Shown: one piece after another, positions 40,691 through 52,481 of the stretch
Numbering within the stretch: position 1 is the stretch's first letter
Layout: every line of letters begins with the position of its first letter
NCBI GenBank assembly: GCA_020744425.1
Contig: JAGMUV010000005.1
Location: 1,488,001 to 1,552,000 of the forward strand
DNA: 64,000 bases
Direction of reading: 5' to 3'
DNA from: Dactylonectria macrodidyma
Taxonomy: Eukaryota; Ascomycota; Sordariomycetes; Hypocreales; Nectriaceae
Position numbers and translations under genes: made by a program
The notes under the pieces: model-generated
Database searches by the model: none
Told to the model about the DNA's origin: nothing
What the model saw: the letters and a program-made list of their open reading frames with translations, nothing else

Positions 40691-41122
40691 GATGCAAATT
40701 ATTGACGCATCATAGTGTCTAAACTGTTTTCATGGACGGCAGCAGGCGCGCGACTTACCAGATGTAGGACACGGCCAGAAAAGAGTATGAGGACAGAGGA
40801 GACACTGCACTGGTGGTGGTTTGTGTGAGGTTGAAGTCTCGGTCTCATAGTTCAGCCACGGGAATCTCACAAGAACGCACGAGTTCACAGTGGGGATTCA
40901 GATCGACACCTCGCAATTCCATGGTTACTATGCAACTTTTCACACCGCCGCCACTCGGGTTCGTAAACAAGATTAGAATACAGGGCTAAGCTAGAGCAAT
41001 ACTTTAGACTGGATGTCACGCCTTTCATCGTCTATTGCTATCTAATACAATACACGGGCGGCAAGCCCTCTCTAGACATGACAGCTCCAAGGCCCAATGT
41101 ACACGACAAATGAAATCGTCTC
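40691..41122. other. Intergenic: FPGS-like promoter and MIC60 3' flank
   Basis: 432 bases with no feature recognised. Confidence 0.5.
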
Positions 41123-43123
41123 TTAATCCACACGCAGGCTCTGCAGCCGTGCCTCCGTGGCAATGACCTGTTTGGTTCACGTTAGTAATTTATTACTTTG
41201 TCAGAATATGAGAGTACTCACGTCAAGAGCTTGCTGAACCTCCAGCACCTTGCGAACCTCACCGAGCCAGTCCTTGCTCAAGGTCTTAGCCCAACCATCT
41301 AGACCAGTCATCTCTCGCGCCGCAGAATCCAGATCACCTTCCTCCAGATAAGTCTGGGTGCGGGTAAGGATGCTCTCCACGTCGTCGCCGTCAGCAAGAC
41401 CCTGCTTCTTGAACATGACGTGGCTCAGAACCCAGCTAGAAGCATGGCTAGCCACACCCGCCTCGTCGGGAAGCAACGAGGCCTTTCGGACCTCGCTAGC
41501 AACGCGGCGGAATCTGTCAATAAGCTGGGAAGGCGTAGGGACACCACGCTGGTAGGCAACTGGGCTCACCGAGGCAATGGCAGCGTTGACAACGGGGTCA
41601 TCGGCAGCAATCTCTCGCAGGGCGACAAGCTCCTTGATGAAAGGACGGGGGTGCTGGCTATCCTCCAAACTGGCGCGCACAGCCTCGACAGCAACATGCA
41701 GCTGCTGAGTCTGGAGGTTAGAGTCAACAACCTCGTTCCATCCGGTGGTGAGCTTCTCCAGACCAGCAACAGCCGCCGACAAGTCTTTCAACTTGCCAAG
41801 ACGGCTCTCGCGCTCCTTCTCGACGTGGTCCTGAACCTCCTTGACGAACTGCTTCTTGAGGGCGACAGCCTGCTCGAGGAGCTGGTTCTGGAGTTTCTGC
41901 TCGTTGAGCTTCTGCTCACGCTCTAGCAAAGTTTTGACTCTGTCTTCGTAGTTTTCGCGGACCTTCTTCATCTCACCCTCAAAGTCCTGGCGCCACTGCA
42001 TCTCCTGAGTGACCATGGAAGCCTCAACCCGGTCAATCAAATCTGTGGCAGCCTTGTCGAACTCTTCGATCTTCTCTCGGACTTGGCGGGCAGCCTTCTT
42101 CTCAAATTCGCCCTTCATGGCCTTGAGCTTGCCACCAACCTTGATAACCTCGTTCTTGGCCTTGTTAACGGACGAGGAGTAGCGGCCATGGGCACCATCG
42201 GCATTGATGACGAGGATGAGGTCGTTGACCATATGTACGAGATCCTGGATAACGGGCTCCTTGGCGTCGGCTAGGGAAAGGAGATCAATTGGCTTCAGAG
42301 GAGGGTACTTGGAAGGCTCGTTGACCTCGGGCGCCTTGAACTCGGGTTGGGGCTGGGGAGCCGGAACAACGGGTGCCTTCTCGGCAACCTTCACAGGAGC
42401 AGGTGCGGCCTCGACAGGCTTGGGTTTGGCGGCAGCAGGCTTCGGTTCCTCGGCCTTGGATTCCCTGGGGGTCGGACCAGCGCTGGAACGGCGGGTCTGG
42501 TCGGCGACTCTCCAAGAGGCACCACTCTGAGCAGGGACTTTGACAGCGACCTCGGCATCCCTAGCCACGGAAGTACCACGACTCGCGTTGGGGAACTTCT
42601 TCTTGAATTCCTTCTCTTCGAGATACAGGACAGCCTGCTCTCCAAAGGGAACGTACTGGGTGAAGAAGTCATGGAAGTTGTCGCTAATGCGCGAGTACCA
42701 AACTCCGCCGGCGAATCCCACAACGCCCAAGAGAATCAGAGTGTAGACAAATTTCTTCAGCCTGCGGAAGAAGCCCTTCTTCTTAGGCGGCGGAGGAGGA
42801 GGCGGAGGAGGTGGCGTGGGGGGAACCTGGGGGGTCGCGACCTTGACGTCTTCGATGATCGTCTTCGGGGATGTGATGGTCTCGGAGGGCGGGAGGACGG
42901 CGGGCTTTGAGGGATCAGAGTCGGGCTTATTCTGGACGGCGTAGTGACGCTGGAAGGCCACGGTCAGCATGTCACTCGATCAGTTGATAAGTGTAGAGGC
43001 GCGACGTACCTGGCCCAGAATGCCGGCTGGCCGCGAGGCCGCGATGGGCCATTGGCGGGTGGCGGAGGCCGCACCGGGCCTGCCGCCTAGTACCCTCGCA
43101 GACCGAAGCGATGTTCGCAACAT
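41123..43123 (-). CDS. MIC60: MICOS subunit Mic60 (mitofilin, Fcj1)
   Basis: Mic60 shapes crista junctions in the mitochondrial inner membrane. Exons: 43123-43010 (38 codons, an Arg/Ala-rich presequence MLRTSLRSARVLGGRPGAAS), 42949-41222, and a 15-codon last exon 41167-41123 (ending EARLQSLRVD). The product is 628 aa. After a proline run comes one membrane span (FVYTLILLGVVGFAGGVWYS), then an Ala/Pro/Lys-rich linker, a long coiled coil (about 260-440), and the mitofilin C-terminal domain with LGKLKDLSAAVAGLEKLTTG and SPVAYQRGVPTPSQLIDRFR. An ATG at 42970 lies within intron 1 and would drop the presequence. Without the tiny last exon the protein would end in a false VSTLIF tail. Confidence 0.95.
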
Positions 43124-43957
43124 GAGGGAGTGCAATGGCGAACAAGGCGCTGGTTGTGATGTGGTTGACTTCGGCTGGATGGAATTGAGAGCTCAAAAAC
43201 GCTCAGGGTAAAAGTTCGGCTAATGAGAATGCCAGCTCCGGGCCCGCCAGCACCATCGAACACTAAACGTTAGTGGTGCCGAATGCACTGAGAGACATGC
43301 CGAGCGGCAGGAACCGGGCGACACGATGAATTGGCCTCTTGATAAGCATGCGATGACGAGTGCAGAAGATTTGGCGACCCGAAAAACTTGCCGTAGTCCG
43401 TTTCCTTAGAGGATATCTATACACTACGTAGTATACGTTTTTTGTGTGTAAGATTAATATTAATTGCATTGTTCTATTGCATCTAGCTCTCGAATGTGTT
43501 GAATTGATTTAGCACGTCATCGACTCCTTGGTTCGTTGTACAGCTGCCACCGTCACGCAATGATAGGCACTACAGAAACAGCCATCTATTTAGACGCTGG
43601 AATCCATGGAAAATGCTACTGAGCGCCTCGTACAAAATTGACCTGCTGTTCCGTCTCAAGAACCCCTCTACCGTCTGACGAGTCCTAAAATGCCAACCCC
43701 GACTAGCAGTCGGCATCCGAGAAACCACCTAGACAACCGCAACAAATTCAAGTTCGGTATTAAAACGTATGGACTGATCCCTTCCAAACCCAAAGACTCC
43801 AAGGAATATGTGATGCACCCCGACTCCACAAGGCGAGTCGGAGCCTGAATGACGGTTAGTCTACACCTGACTGCACGCTGAGCACCCCGTTATATGGATG
43901 ATTGGAGCCCACCCAAACGCTCCCTCCGCTTCCGTACCCCCCAAAATTGCCAAAGAA
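43124..43957. other. Intergenic: MIC60 promoter and Rab5 3' flank
   Basis: 834 bases. AT-rich near 43430-43510. No gene or RNA is recognised. Confidence 0.5.
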
Positions 43958-44858
43958 TTAGCAGCTGCAAGGTCCGCTCATGTTGGTGTTGTTGTTCTCC
44001 GGAGCCAGACTGACGCCTGGCCGTTGTCCGGGGCGGGCGTGCCTAGGGCCGGCCTGGTCCAAAGGCAGCTTCTTTGCGATGGCTGTGAAGAGATCCTGAA
44101 CGTTCTCAGCAGTCTTAGCGGATGTCTCGAAGAAGAGAAGACCGGCTTCGCGGGCGTAAGCCTCAGCATCGGCGGTAGGGATGGCGCGTTTCTCGGGTTG
44201 CTCGGTAACCAGATCCAGCTTGTTGCCCGCAAGAGCAATGATGATGTTCTCGTTCGCCTGACGTTGAAGCTCCTTGACCCAAGCCTTTGCCTTATCTAGT
44301 GATGCCTGATGTCGGGGTTAGCATAGGTTACTTAGACGGGATCCTGGATGGGACATACAGATTGGGTAATGTCGTATACAACCACAGCGCAGTTGGCATT
44401 TCGGTAGTACATGGGTGCCAGGGACTTGTAGCGCTCTTGACCAGCAGTGTCCCAGATCTCAAACTTGACCGTGGTGTTTTCGTCGAGGGAGATGGTCTGG
44501 GTGAGGAAGGCGGCGCCGATAGTTGACTCGCGATAAGAATCAAATTGATCCTAGAGGGTTGGTGAGCTACATGACAATAATGGAGATTCGGTTGACGGTT
44601 ACCTTGACAAATCGCAGGACTATTGAGCTCTAGAAGTAGAGATGTTAGTTTGCGAAAGGGTTGTGTGAAGGGTTCTCGCGAATTACCTTTCCGACAGCGG
44701 ACTCGCCTATGATAGTGGGTTAGCAAAGACGGGATCGAGGACGGGGCGGACAAGCAAGGCTAGACAGATGGGAAATACATACCAAGAAGAACCAACTTAA
44801 ATTGAGCGAAGCGGGTGTTGATGCCGCGGGCGCCGGCGGGGGGTGCTCGGGAGGCCAT
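43958..44858 (-). CDS. VPS21: Rab5-type small GTPase (Vps21/Ypt5)
   Basis: Rab5 GTPases control early endosome fusion and recruit effectors, including the Vps34 complex II. Five exons, 44858-44783, 44706-44687, 44629-44603, 44550-44359 and 44305-43958, give 220 aa with all phases matching. Exon 2 is just 20 nt and exon 3 is 27 nt: the P-loop G|ESAVGK|SS is spread over three exons. Other motifs: effector loop [28 protein letters not shown] and ETSAK. The C-terminus CSC is a double-geranylgeranylation signal. The effector loop and the [11 protein letters not shown] stretch point to Rab5 rather than other Rabs. Which of the fungal Rab5 paralogues this is cannot be settled from sequence alone. 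Confidence 0.95.
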
Positions 44859-45898
44859 GATGTTTGAAGGGTGGTGATATGTTGATGTGGAGGGATCTCG
44901 AGAGCTACTACGGCGACAGTAGTGGCGGTATGGCTGAGAGCTTGGGGGTCGGACGTGGCCTGGACAACGGGGCGTGGAGCGCTCGGATCGAGGTGAGAGG
45001 GGAGAGGGCGGCCTTTAATCGAAGCGGGGCGCAGAGAGAGATTTTTAGTCCGTCGGTCGTCGATGGAGAGGATGATGCACGATCGTGAGGGCGGGAATGG
45101 TGCGTGAGGATGAGTTTGGGAGAGGCGAGTCAAGGGATCTTGGGATGGCGACGTCGTTGAAGAGACTAAGGTATTAAGTGACTGCCTTGGGCTTTGGGCG
45201 GCCAGGACAATGGTGAACCGTGACTGGCTGGCGCACGAGGCACACGTCAGGCCAGGCAGGCTGCCTTCTAGTGGGCGAGCGAGATACCCACCAAGAGACC
45301 AACATTGAGGCGCTGGAGGTACGTACCTTCTGGGTCCCGTGCCCGGTTCAACAGTTCTAAGGGAGCCAGTAATTACGGAGTACGGACGGGACTGACGCAC
45401 TCGCAATCTCGCTGGAGGGAGCGATACGGACGGCCTTGTTTGCGCGCATGTACCCTGTACTCATCCCCCATCCCGTCCCGTTCCTCTGGTGGTGGTCCCT
45501 AAGGTGACGTGGGTGCCTACAGGTCCCTCTGTCCCACCAAGATGATCTTACCTAATCCCAGACCCGCAACCATAATGTGGCTTGTCTGTGGCTTTCGTCG
45601 AGGCTCTTTCCTTGTGACGCGCAACGGTTGATTCGAAGTGACGTGCAGGGACGTGGCGGTGCTTGCTGTAAGCTTCGCTGGCCTCACCACACACCACCCC
45701 GTCTGGAAATAATCAAGCCTCACGCCTCCAGCTTCACTCTTCTCCCACCAACACACGCTCTTTTTGCCCAACAACAAGCAGCAAATCTGGCTTCCGAAAG
45801 CCACAGGGCCGCCAGAATTCAAGGCTCACCGGCCACTCTAATACTTCTCTAGAATCTCCATTTCCTGGCTCGCAGAAGCCAGCATCTAGCTGCCCACC
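44859..45898. promoter_or_regulatory. Divergent promoter region, Rab5 / SAC1
   Basis: 1.04 kb between two starts. It includes TACGGAGTACGG (45374-45385), a word type seen again near 63030-63060. CT-rich leader sequence lies ahead of SAC1 (45720-45890). No named site is claimed. Confidence 0.45.
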
Positions 45899-48165
45899 AT
45901 GGCCCACCTCCAAGCCTCGAAGCTCCCATTCCGCGATATCAATGTGAAGGTCGCCAGCGATTCCTACACCTTCACTTCTCCCTCGTCCCCGGATGCACCT
46001 GCTCTCATTATCGATCGCCCAACCGGCGATGTCCGTCTATCTGAGGGCGGCGCTGGAACTGCCAAGCGGGCGGCGCGTGTTTCCAGCATCGCTGGTATCC
46101 TAGGAATCATCCAACTTAGACTTGGTTTGTTACCACCTCACTGACATACAGGCTATACCTAGCACAGCACACTGACTACCCGTAGACAAATATGTCATCT
46201 TCATCACCAAGGCTCAACCCGTGGGCCGCCTCAAAGGCAACATGGTTTACAAGGTCGTCTCCACCGACATCCTCCCCATGCGCGAGCGCCAGATTCACGA
46301 TCCGGATGAGGATGTCTTCATTGAGCTCCTCAAGACCTTCTTGGCCAACGGACCCATGTACTTTTCCTACTCGATTGACCTCACGAACTCCTTCCAGCGA
46401 CAGGCGCAGGCAGATGCCTCCCAGCCTTTGTGGATGAAGGCCGATGACCGCTTCTTCTTCAACAAGTATCTCCAGTCAGACCTCATCAACTACCGCAACC
46501 ACGGATCGCGATCTCACCCTGGCTCGCAACCCGGCATTGATCCATATATCCTGCCATGCATCTTTGGCATGCTTGAGATCAAGCCCACCACCTTCAAGAG
46601 CAACCCCCTGACGCTAGTCCTTATCTCCCGTCGATCGCGCCATCGAGGCGGCACTAGATACTTCACTCGTGGTGTAGACGACGAAGGCCATGCCGCCAAC
46701 TACAATGAGACTGAGCAGGTCGTGATTTTGAATGACAGTAACAGTGGCATGGGAGGTTATGCCGGAAGCTCCGATATGCAAAGCGGCAAGTACGGCGCCG
46801 GCACAGGAAGGGAGACGCAGATATTCTCCTATATTCAAACCCGTGGCAGTGTCCCCGCATACTGGGCCGAAATCAACAGCCTCCGCTATGTACCCAAACT
46901 CCAGATCCGGAGCACCGAGGCCGGATTCGCGGCTGCCCAGAAGCACTTTGATGAGCAGATCTCCCTGTACGGCGATAACTATCTCATCAACCTGGTGAAC
47001 CAAAAGGGCCGTGAGCAGCGAGTCAAGGAGGCGTATGAGAAGATGGTGCAGATGCTTATCACCTCGCCAAAGCAGCGCCAGGAGGCCGACCTCCTTACTG
47101 AGGAAAAGTTTACGACGATTCAACCCCAGACCAAACACCAAGAGTTCGACCGTCTGCACTACATCTACTTTGACTATCACAGTGAGACTAAGGGCATGCG
47201 GATGGACAAGGCATATGCTCTCATCGAGAAGCTTTCTGATGCCCTCGAAAAGCAGGGCTACTTCCGAGCTGTTGACTCACCTTCAAACCTGGATGGCGGG
47301 ATCGATGCTCGCAACTACCAGTCGAGCGTCATGCGCACCAACTGCATGGACTGTCTGGATCGCACCAACGTCGTCCAGAGCATGTTCGCGCGCCACGTGC
47401 TCGACCGCATCTTTGAGGATGCCGGCTTCATGACCCGCGGGTCGTCGTTCCGCGACGAGGACGATGCCTTTGAGAACATGTTCCGCAACCTCTGGGCCGA
47501 TAACGCCGACGTCATCTCCACCGCATACTCAGGCACCGGTGCCATGAAGACCGACGTCACCCGCACCGGCACGCGAACCAAGGTCGGCGCCCTCCAGGAC
47601 GCCCGTATCGGCATCACGCGATACTTCCGAAACAACTTCTTCGACGGACCTCGCCAGGACTCGTTCGACCTCTTCCTGGGCGCCTACCAACCTGGCACCA
47701 CCAACATCGGCACCACCCTAGTCTTCACTGATCGCCGACCAGTTCTCATCCAGTCCATCCCCTACATCCTTGCCTTCAGCGTCTTCATTATTCTCGTGGG
47801 TCTCTTTACCCGCCGTGCACCGGACGCCAGCGTCCTTCCCATGCGCCTGTTCCTTCTCTTCTGGTTTGCCGTTGCCATTTGGGCCTTCAGCTTTGTCTGG
47901 GGCCACGGCATGCTCTACGTAAGCTCTCCCCATTTGAATTTTCGCGCAACCTCTTTTCTCTTAAAGCAAACAAAACTAACCTGCTTAAATCTAGGTCAAC
48001 TGGCCACGCCTCAATCCTCGACCATACGCTGTAGAGGGCTACAATGAGCACTACACCAAGGCCCGCAAGGACACGGTCGTTGGCTCCTTCGTGGCGAAGC
48101 ACGAGCGGGGCCTCAGTACAGCACGCTTCATTAACGCAGAAGAGGGCAAGAAGAGGATCGAATAA
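45899..48165 (+). CDS. SAC1: Phosphoinositide phosphatase Sac1
   Basis: Sac1 removes phosphate from PI4P (and PI3P, PI(3,5)P2) at the ER and Golgi. Three exons, 45899-46124, 46186-47918 and 47995-48165, give 709 aa. The first join reads QLRL|DKYVIFITKAQP, the second GMLY|VNWPRLNPRP. Seen: Sac N-domain (VGRLKGNMVYKV), catalytic CX5R in NCMDCLDRTNVVQ, and two C-terminal membrane spans (IPYILAFSVFIILVGLFTR and LFLLFWFAVAIWAFSFVWG). The end is charged and lacks a KKxx signal (ending GKKRIE). Reading past exon 2 gives a false C-terminus. The start in CACCATGG context is the first ATG. Confidence 0.96.
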
Positions 48166-48809
48166 ACGGCCTCCCCAGATGGAAACAAAAACGGAGGCAG
48201 AGCCATACGACATTCCCTTCGTTTCTTTATGTATTTGTTCAGTTGTTGGGTTCTTTGTATTGTTCAGGGTGTGCCCTCTGGCTCGGCTGAGAGCGGGACT
48301 TTTAAAGGAGAAGCATGACATCTTTGTAATAACTAAAGTATGAGTAGTTCGCCAAGATGGCTTCACACCAGACAGGCATATTTTGTAATATGTGTTTATA
48401 GATAGGTACAGGAGAGTGGGAATAAAGAGAAGATGGAAGAAGACCCCTAGCTATTAAATACTTACAGACATGTGAAAAGAGAAACACGCCATCGTGTCAA
48501 AAGTAATACACTCCGAGGCCATGCTGTCGCCACGTTACGCTATGCCAATGCCATATGTCAACTGTATGCTGCATCCGCCGCTCTCGTCCTCCAATAAAGA
48601 TGGGTATCAAAACCAGACTCCCAGTTGGGTTAGGTATCCAATAAAAATGAGAATAATGATGGTCGGGATACATGAAGCGCGGTAGAAAGCGTCCAGCAAG
48701 CCCATGCATAAAAAGTAGACTCCCAGTAGTGCGCCACGCTATCTCGCATGCTCGTCAACACATTGCGCGAACTCGTTGTATCATCTCCTTTCGCACTCTC
48801 ACATGTGTC
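48166..48809. other. Intergenic, convergent SAC1 and disordered-protein 3' ends
   Basis: 644 bases. AT-rich 3' UTR-like sequence (48200-48480). No gene is seen. Confidence 0.5.
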
Positions 48810-51800
48810 TTACAACCACAGCAACCACCTAATACCACTCCATGTGCCCTGGCCAATGCCAAGGAGGATTCGGAGGATGGTCACGACGAACCAGACGTAC
48901 CACATGAAGCCGACGAGTACCCACTCAACGACCGACCACATGCCACGGCGAAGCCATCTAAATCGCCGGCGTCGGTTCCGGCTCAGCTCCTCGATCAAGT
49001 CAACAACCCGCTTAATCTTGAGCAGTTGCCCCAAGGCCAAGTCTTTGCCAGTTTCATCGGCTTGGTCGGCCGCTTCCCCAGTCATGCCAGACAGCTCATC
49101 TGCGATGCGAGAGCGAACGCACCAGATACGCTCTTCGAGCTTTGGGCGTGTTTGGCCAGTGAAACGATCTGACGACATTTGCCACCGCTCAACCTCTGTT
49201 TCAATGGCAATGCTTAGCGTTTCGCTTGCCAGGGGGTAGTGATCGCAATATGGGATCTCTTGATCAGAAGGCAACGAAGCTTTGGGCGTAAGCTTCGCAA
49301 TCTCTGCCCAGGGCACTCCTGCAATGTTAGATCTCGTAGATCGGCGTGGAGATAGTAGGCTACCATTGGCGAGAGGTTTCTTAGCCTCTTGAGCTCGGCG
49401 GGAAATTTCCATGGCTTTGATGCCAGAGGCCAAGATAAGCGTTCGTAAGCGGGCAATTTCTCGCTTTGAGACCTGGCATTCTCGCGGTTGAGGTTGATCG
49501 ACTATCGACCACTTTCGGCTCCTGAAGTTATCGGGCTCGCTAAACCTTACTACGGGCGTTACTGACTTAGGCATCTTGTCCCCAGCTCGAGAACTATCTG
49601 GGGCGCTTTCTCGACACGACTCCGATTCCGAAGCTTCAGCGTTGGCTGCCAGAACTTCATCGACTGTACGATGGGGCACAGAGGGTACTGCGTTCGGCAC
49701 CTCCAGTCCCGGAAGATTGAGGCGAGATGACTTGGCGCTGTGGATACCACTCTCTGGCGCCAGTTTGTTGTCTGTCATGGTGGATCTCCCATACACCTCT
49801 GACACAGGCTGGAACTGGGGCATCGTGTCCAAGAAATGTTTTGGGTTATGTTGGACTTCGTTGTTCCGTTTAGAGTTTGATCGGGACAGAGAGAGTGACA
49901 ATCTTGCGCGTCCTCTTGCTTGCTCGTTCTCTGAATCATCGGAGAACGTTTCAGATGGGGTTTCGAATGCGCTGTCCTTTTTCCACAGCATGTCTCCCAG
50001 CCTCGAAACACTGCCCCGGATCACCGTGTCAATCCGAGGTCCCTTGAATATTCCGCGCAGTCCAATTTCATCATCCCTCCTGTGTCTTACGCTTGTGCTG
50101 CGGTGATGCTTGTGGCCTTCGTGAGCGGGCCGGGAAGTGGACGGGAGCCGTTCCGGCCAAGTCCTCCCCTGATTAAGAGAAGTTGACTCGGGAAAAGAGG
50201 ACCGATGATCCGAATCTTCTGCCTCGCCTTGCTGGGGCTCAGAGGAATCGTCACGCCCCTTGTCACGCAAAGCCCGCTTAACCTTGGAAAAGGGATTCCG
50301 CGATGGGGACGAGGAACGACTTGACGGGGCAGATAGTTGCAAGCCAGTCGGCGGACCTGGTAAGTTGCACGGAACAGAGTTCAGTTCCGGGGACATTGCC
50401 TGAGGGGAATCAACATCTTCCAACCCCTGTCTTCTGCGTCTTGAGGTTCCAGTGTCGTATTTCTCAAGATGGTACCCGGGCATAGACTCCATTTGAGCCT
50501 TTTCGCGGAGTGATCGGTGGTCAGAATCACTCGGATCTGTGAGAGACCACTTTCTGTTACTGGTTTGCTTCGAAAACAAGCTGTGCTCGGGTGTGGTGGA
50601 GCTCCCTGCTTGCATGTACTCTGCGTCATTCTCAGTGACATGAGAGAGTCTCTGTTTTGCCTCCTGGGCAATCATTTCTAGCATCTGCTTCTCAAGCAAG
50701 TCATTCGTATGGCTCGAGATCGTTCCGGCCCGGGTTTGTCGAGATCGTTTCGGCTTGCCCTCGCTCTTCACTTCGTTGTCACTGCCAGAATCGGAAAACG
50801 AGTCTTTTCTGATCCGCAAATGGTGGCTGTGGGTTGAAGCAGTGTGTCGATGAAAACCACCACCGATATCGTGGAGTTTTTGCTTGGCTCGTTCCTTGGT
50901 GCTGCCCTGAGATTGTTCTGTATCTGGTCTGATGAGTTTAAGTTCCTTCGAATCTCGCCTCAGCTCTGCATCGTCAAGAGTGTTGGTAGGGAATGGTGTC
51001 ACGCCAGTGCCAGGCTCATCTGTCTGCCGAGACATGGGCCGGCTAAGAACTGCCCCCTCGGGGAATATTTTGAGCCAATTGCGGTCCTCAATGAGCTGCT
51101 TGTGATGGTCCCGTTCCACCCAATAAGCATCCGCTATCATGTCGCATGGCTCAAAGAACCAGTCAACTCGGGGTCGTCGGGCTCGAAGACCAGACTTCGG
51201 GGCGGAATCAAGTGATGGTTGCGACTCTACTTCATCGGCAGAAGGAAAAGGGGGAAGAATAGAGCTGCCATCACCAGAAAGAATATTCAGGGTACTTGCT
51301 CGTTGCGATGCTTTCTCAACCCACGACTTGACAGATTCAACGTCGCTGAATCCTTGCACGTCACCGTCTATAACAAGTCTCTCTCTTGCTCGAACTTTTC
51401 GGTTCCGGATGTATTGTAGGGGATTGTACTCTCGCCCGCCAGGAATGATAGGCTCTGATGATCCAAATTTGCTCAGTTTCCCGTTGATAGGCGAACTTGG
51501 CGAGCTGGATGCAGAGGGTCTATCGGGACCCAGTTTTAGGGGAGGGAGAACTTCTAGTAGGCGCCTGTATTGGGACATAAGCTCGAGATGCTCTCGAGCC
51601 TTTTGCGCTCTTGCCAGCGTGGATGTTGAGAAGTGGTATCGGTAGGAGTTTTCATTTCCTGGGTCAAACGGAGGACGAAGTGGACTGCTTGACCGAACGC
51701 CGGACAGCCGGGGGGTGAGCGCCTGTGCTGGAATAGGGGATATGTTTCGCGTCGTTTTTCGTTGTTGTTGGAGGTGAGTTTTGAGGTTGCCTCCGGCGGG

Positions 51801-52481
51801 TGCGTCTTGTACCGGGGCCAATCGAGGTGGGTTGGTCCGAGTGATGTTGCGTCGTGATGCTATACGTCTCGACTCGCTAAGATTCAAAGCCATGTTGACG
51901 ATCTGGGTCGAGTCGACATCGAGAGCAGTCGAAGCCTGGTGGGAGGCACGGGGTTTGCGAGAGTGTCCATCCCTTCTCTTTACGAACAGCTCTTCCTGAG
52001 ATGTATCAGGGGAAACGATCCGGGTCCGGTTCCTACCACCTCCAGCGTTGATACCCAGCCCAAAATCTCGAGGTGCGCTAGTTGAAAGGGGTGAGGAGCC
52101 TTCTTTTGGCCTCTGTTGCGACCTATTCCGAGGACGTCGAGACTGGTTGTTATCGTCGTCGCCAGCCACAGCACCCTGGAGGAGAAAGGCGCCGCCGGGT
52201 TGGGCCTTGTGAGTGCGCCGAACCCGTCGAGCTCGGCCGGCATTCAGGCCGCTGCTCTGGCCGGGTTCGCGAGTTTTGAGGTGAAAGCGCGGGAGGAGCT
52301 CATCGTCAGAGAAGGCAAGAGGCCGTTCGGGAGAGTTGGGAGCATTGAGCAGGGCGCCGATGGTAGCGGGTTCGGCCCTTGAGGCGTGGTCGTAGCTGAA
52401 CCTCGTAGGGACCTCGGGAGTGACTGGCCCGTCTCGTCTCCCGTACGCAGCGAGCGACGACGGGGCACGCTTGTCCGTCAT
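48810..52481 (-). CDS. 1223-aa disordered protein with C-terminal membrane segments
   Basis: This is one open frame of 3.7 kb. The first 900 residues are Ser/Arg/Pro-rich and probably disordered. Conserved-looking islands are EHLELMSQYRRLLEVLPPLK, the block CDMIADAYWVERDHHKQLIE followed by DRNWLKIFPEGA, GLRGIFKGPRIDTVIRGSVS, and a folded C-terminal region (REIARLRTLILASGIKAMEI). The protein ends in two closely spaced hydrophobic segments (WSVVEWVLVGFMWYVWFVVT and ILLGIGQGTWSGIRWLLWL), which suggests a hairpin or tail anchor in a membrane. I believe it is a conserved fungal family (a Mtc4-like assignment crossed my mind) but cannot confirm a name. No intron is needed. Confidence 0.78.
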   Translation of the reverse strand: MTDKRAPSSLAAYGRRDGPVTPEVPTRFSYDHASRAEPATIGALLNAPNSPERPLAFSDDELLPRFHLKTREPGQSSGLNAGRARRVRRTHKAQPGGAFLLQGAVAGDDDNNQSRRPRNRSQQRPKEGSSPLSTSAPRDFGLGINAGGGRNRTRIVSPDTSQEELFVKRRDGHSRKPRASHQASTALDVDSTQIVNMALNLSESRRIASRRNITRTNPPRLAPVQDAPAGGNLKTHLQQQRKTTRNISPIPAQALTPRLSGVRSSSPLRPPFDPGNENSYRYHFSTSTLARAQKAREHLELMSQYRRLLEVLPPLKLGPDRPSASSSPSSPINGKLSKFGSSEPIIPGGREYNPLQYIRNRKVRARERLVIDGDVQGFSDVESVKSWVEKASQRASTLNILSGDGSSILPPFPSADEVESQPSLDSAPKSGLRARRPRVDWFFEPCDMIADAYWVERDHHKQLIEDRNWLKIFPEGAVLSRPMSRQTDEPGTGVTPFPTNTLDDAELRRDSKELKLIRPDTEQSQGSTKERAKQKLHDIGGGFHRHTASTHSHHLRIRKDSFSDSGSDNEVKSEGKPKRSRQTRAGTISSHTNDLLEKQMLEMIAQEAKQRLSHVTENDAEYMQAGSSTTPEHSLFSKQTSNRKWSLTDPSDSDHRSLREKAQMESMPGYHLEKYDTGTSRRRRQGLEDVDSPQAMSPELNSVPCNLPGPPTGLQLSAPSSRSSSPSRNPFSKVKRALRDKGRDDSSEPQQGEAEDSDHRSSFPESTSLNQGRTWPERLPSTSRPAHEGHKHHRSTSVRHRRDDEIGLRGIFKGPRIDTVIRGSVSRLGDMLWKKDSAFETPSETFSDDSENEQARGRARLSLSLSRSNSKRNNEVQHNPKHFLDTMPQFQPVSEVYGRSTMTDNKLAPESGIHSAKSSRLNLPGLEVPNAVPSVPHRTVDEVLAANAEASESESCRESAPDSSRAGDKMPKSVTPVVRFSEPDNFRSRKWSIVDQPQPRECQVSKREIARLRTLILASGIKAMEISRRAQEAKKPLANGSLLSPRRSTRSNIAGVPWAEIAKLTPKASLPSDQEIPYCDHYPLASETLSIAIETEVERWQMSSDRFTGQTRPKLEERIWCVRSRIADELSGMTGEAADQADETGKDLALGQLLKIKRVVDLIEELSRNRRRRFRWLRRGMWSVVEWVLVGFMWYVWFVVTILRILLGIGQGTWSGIRWLLWL

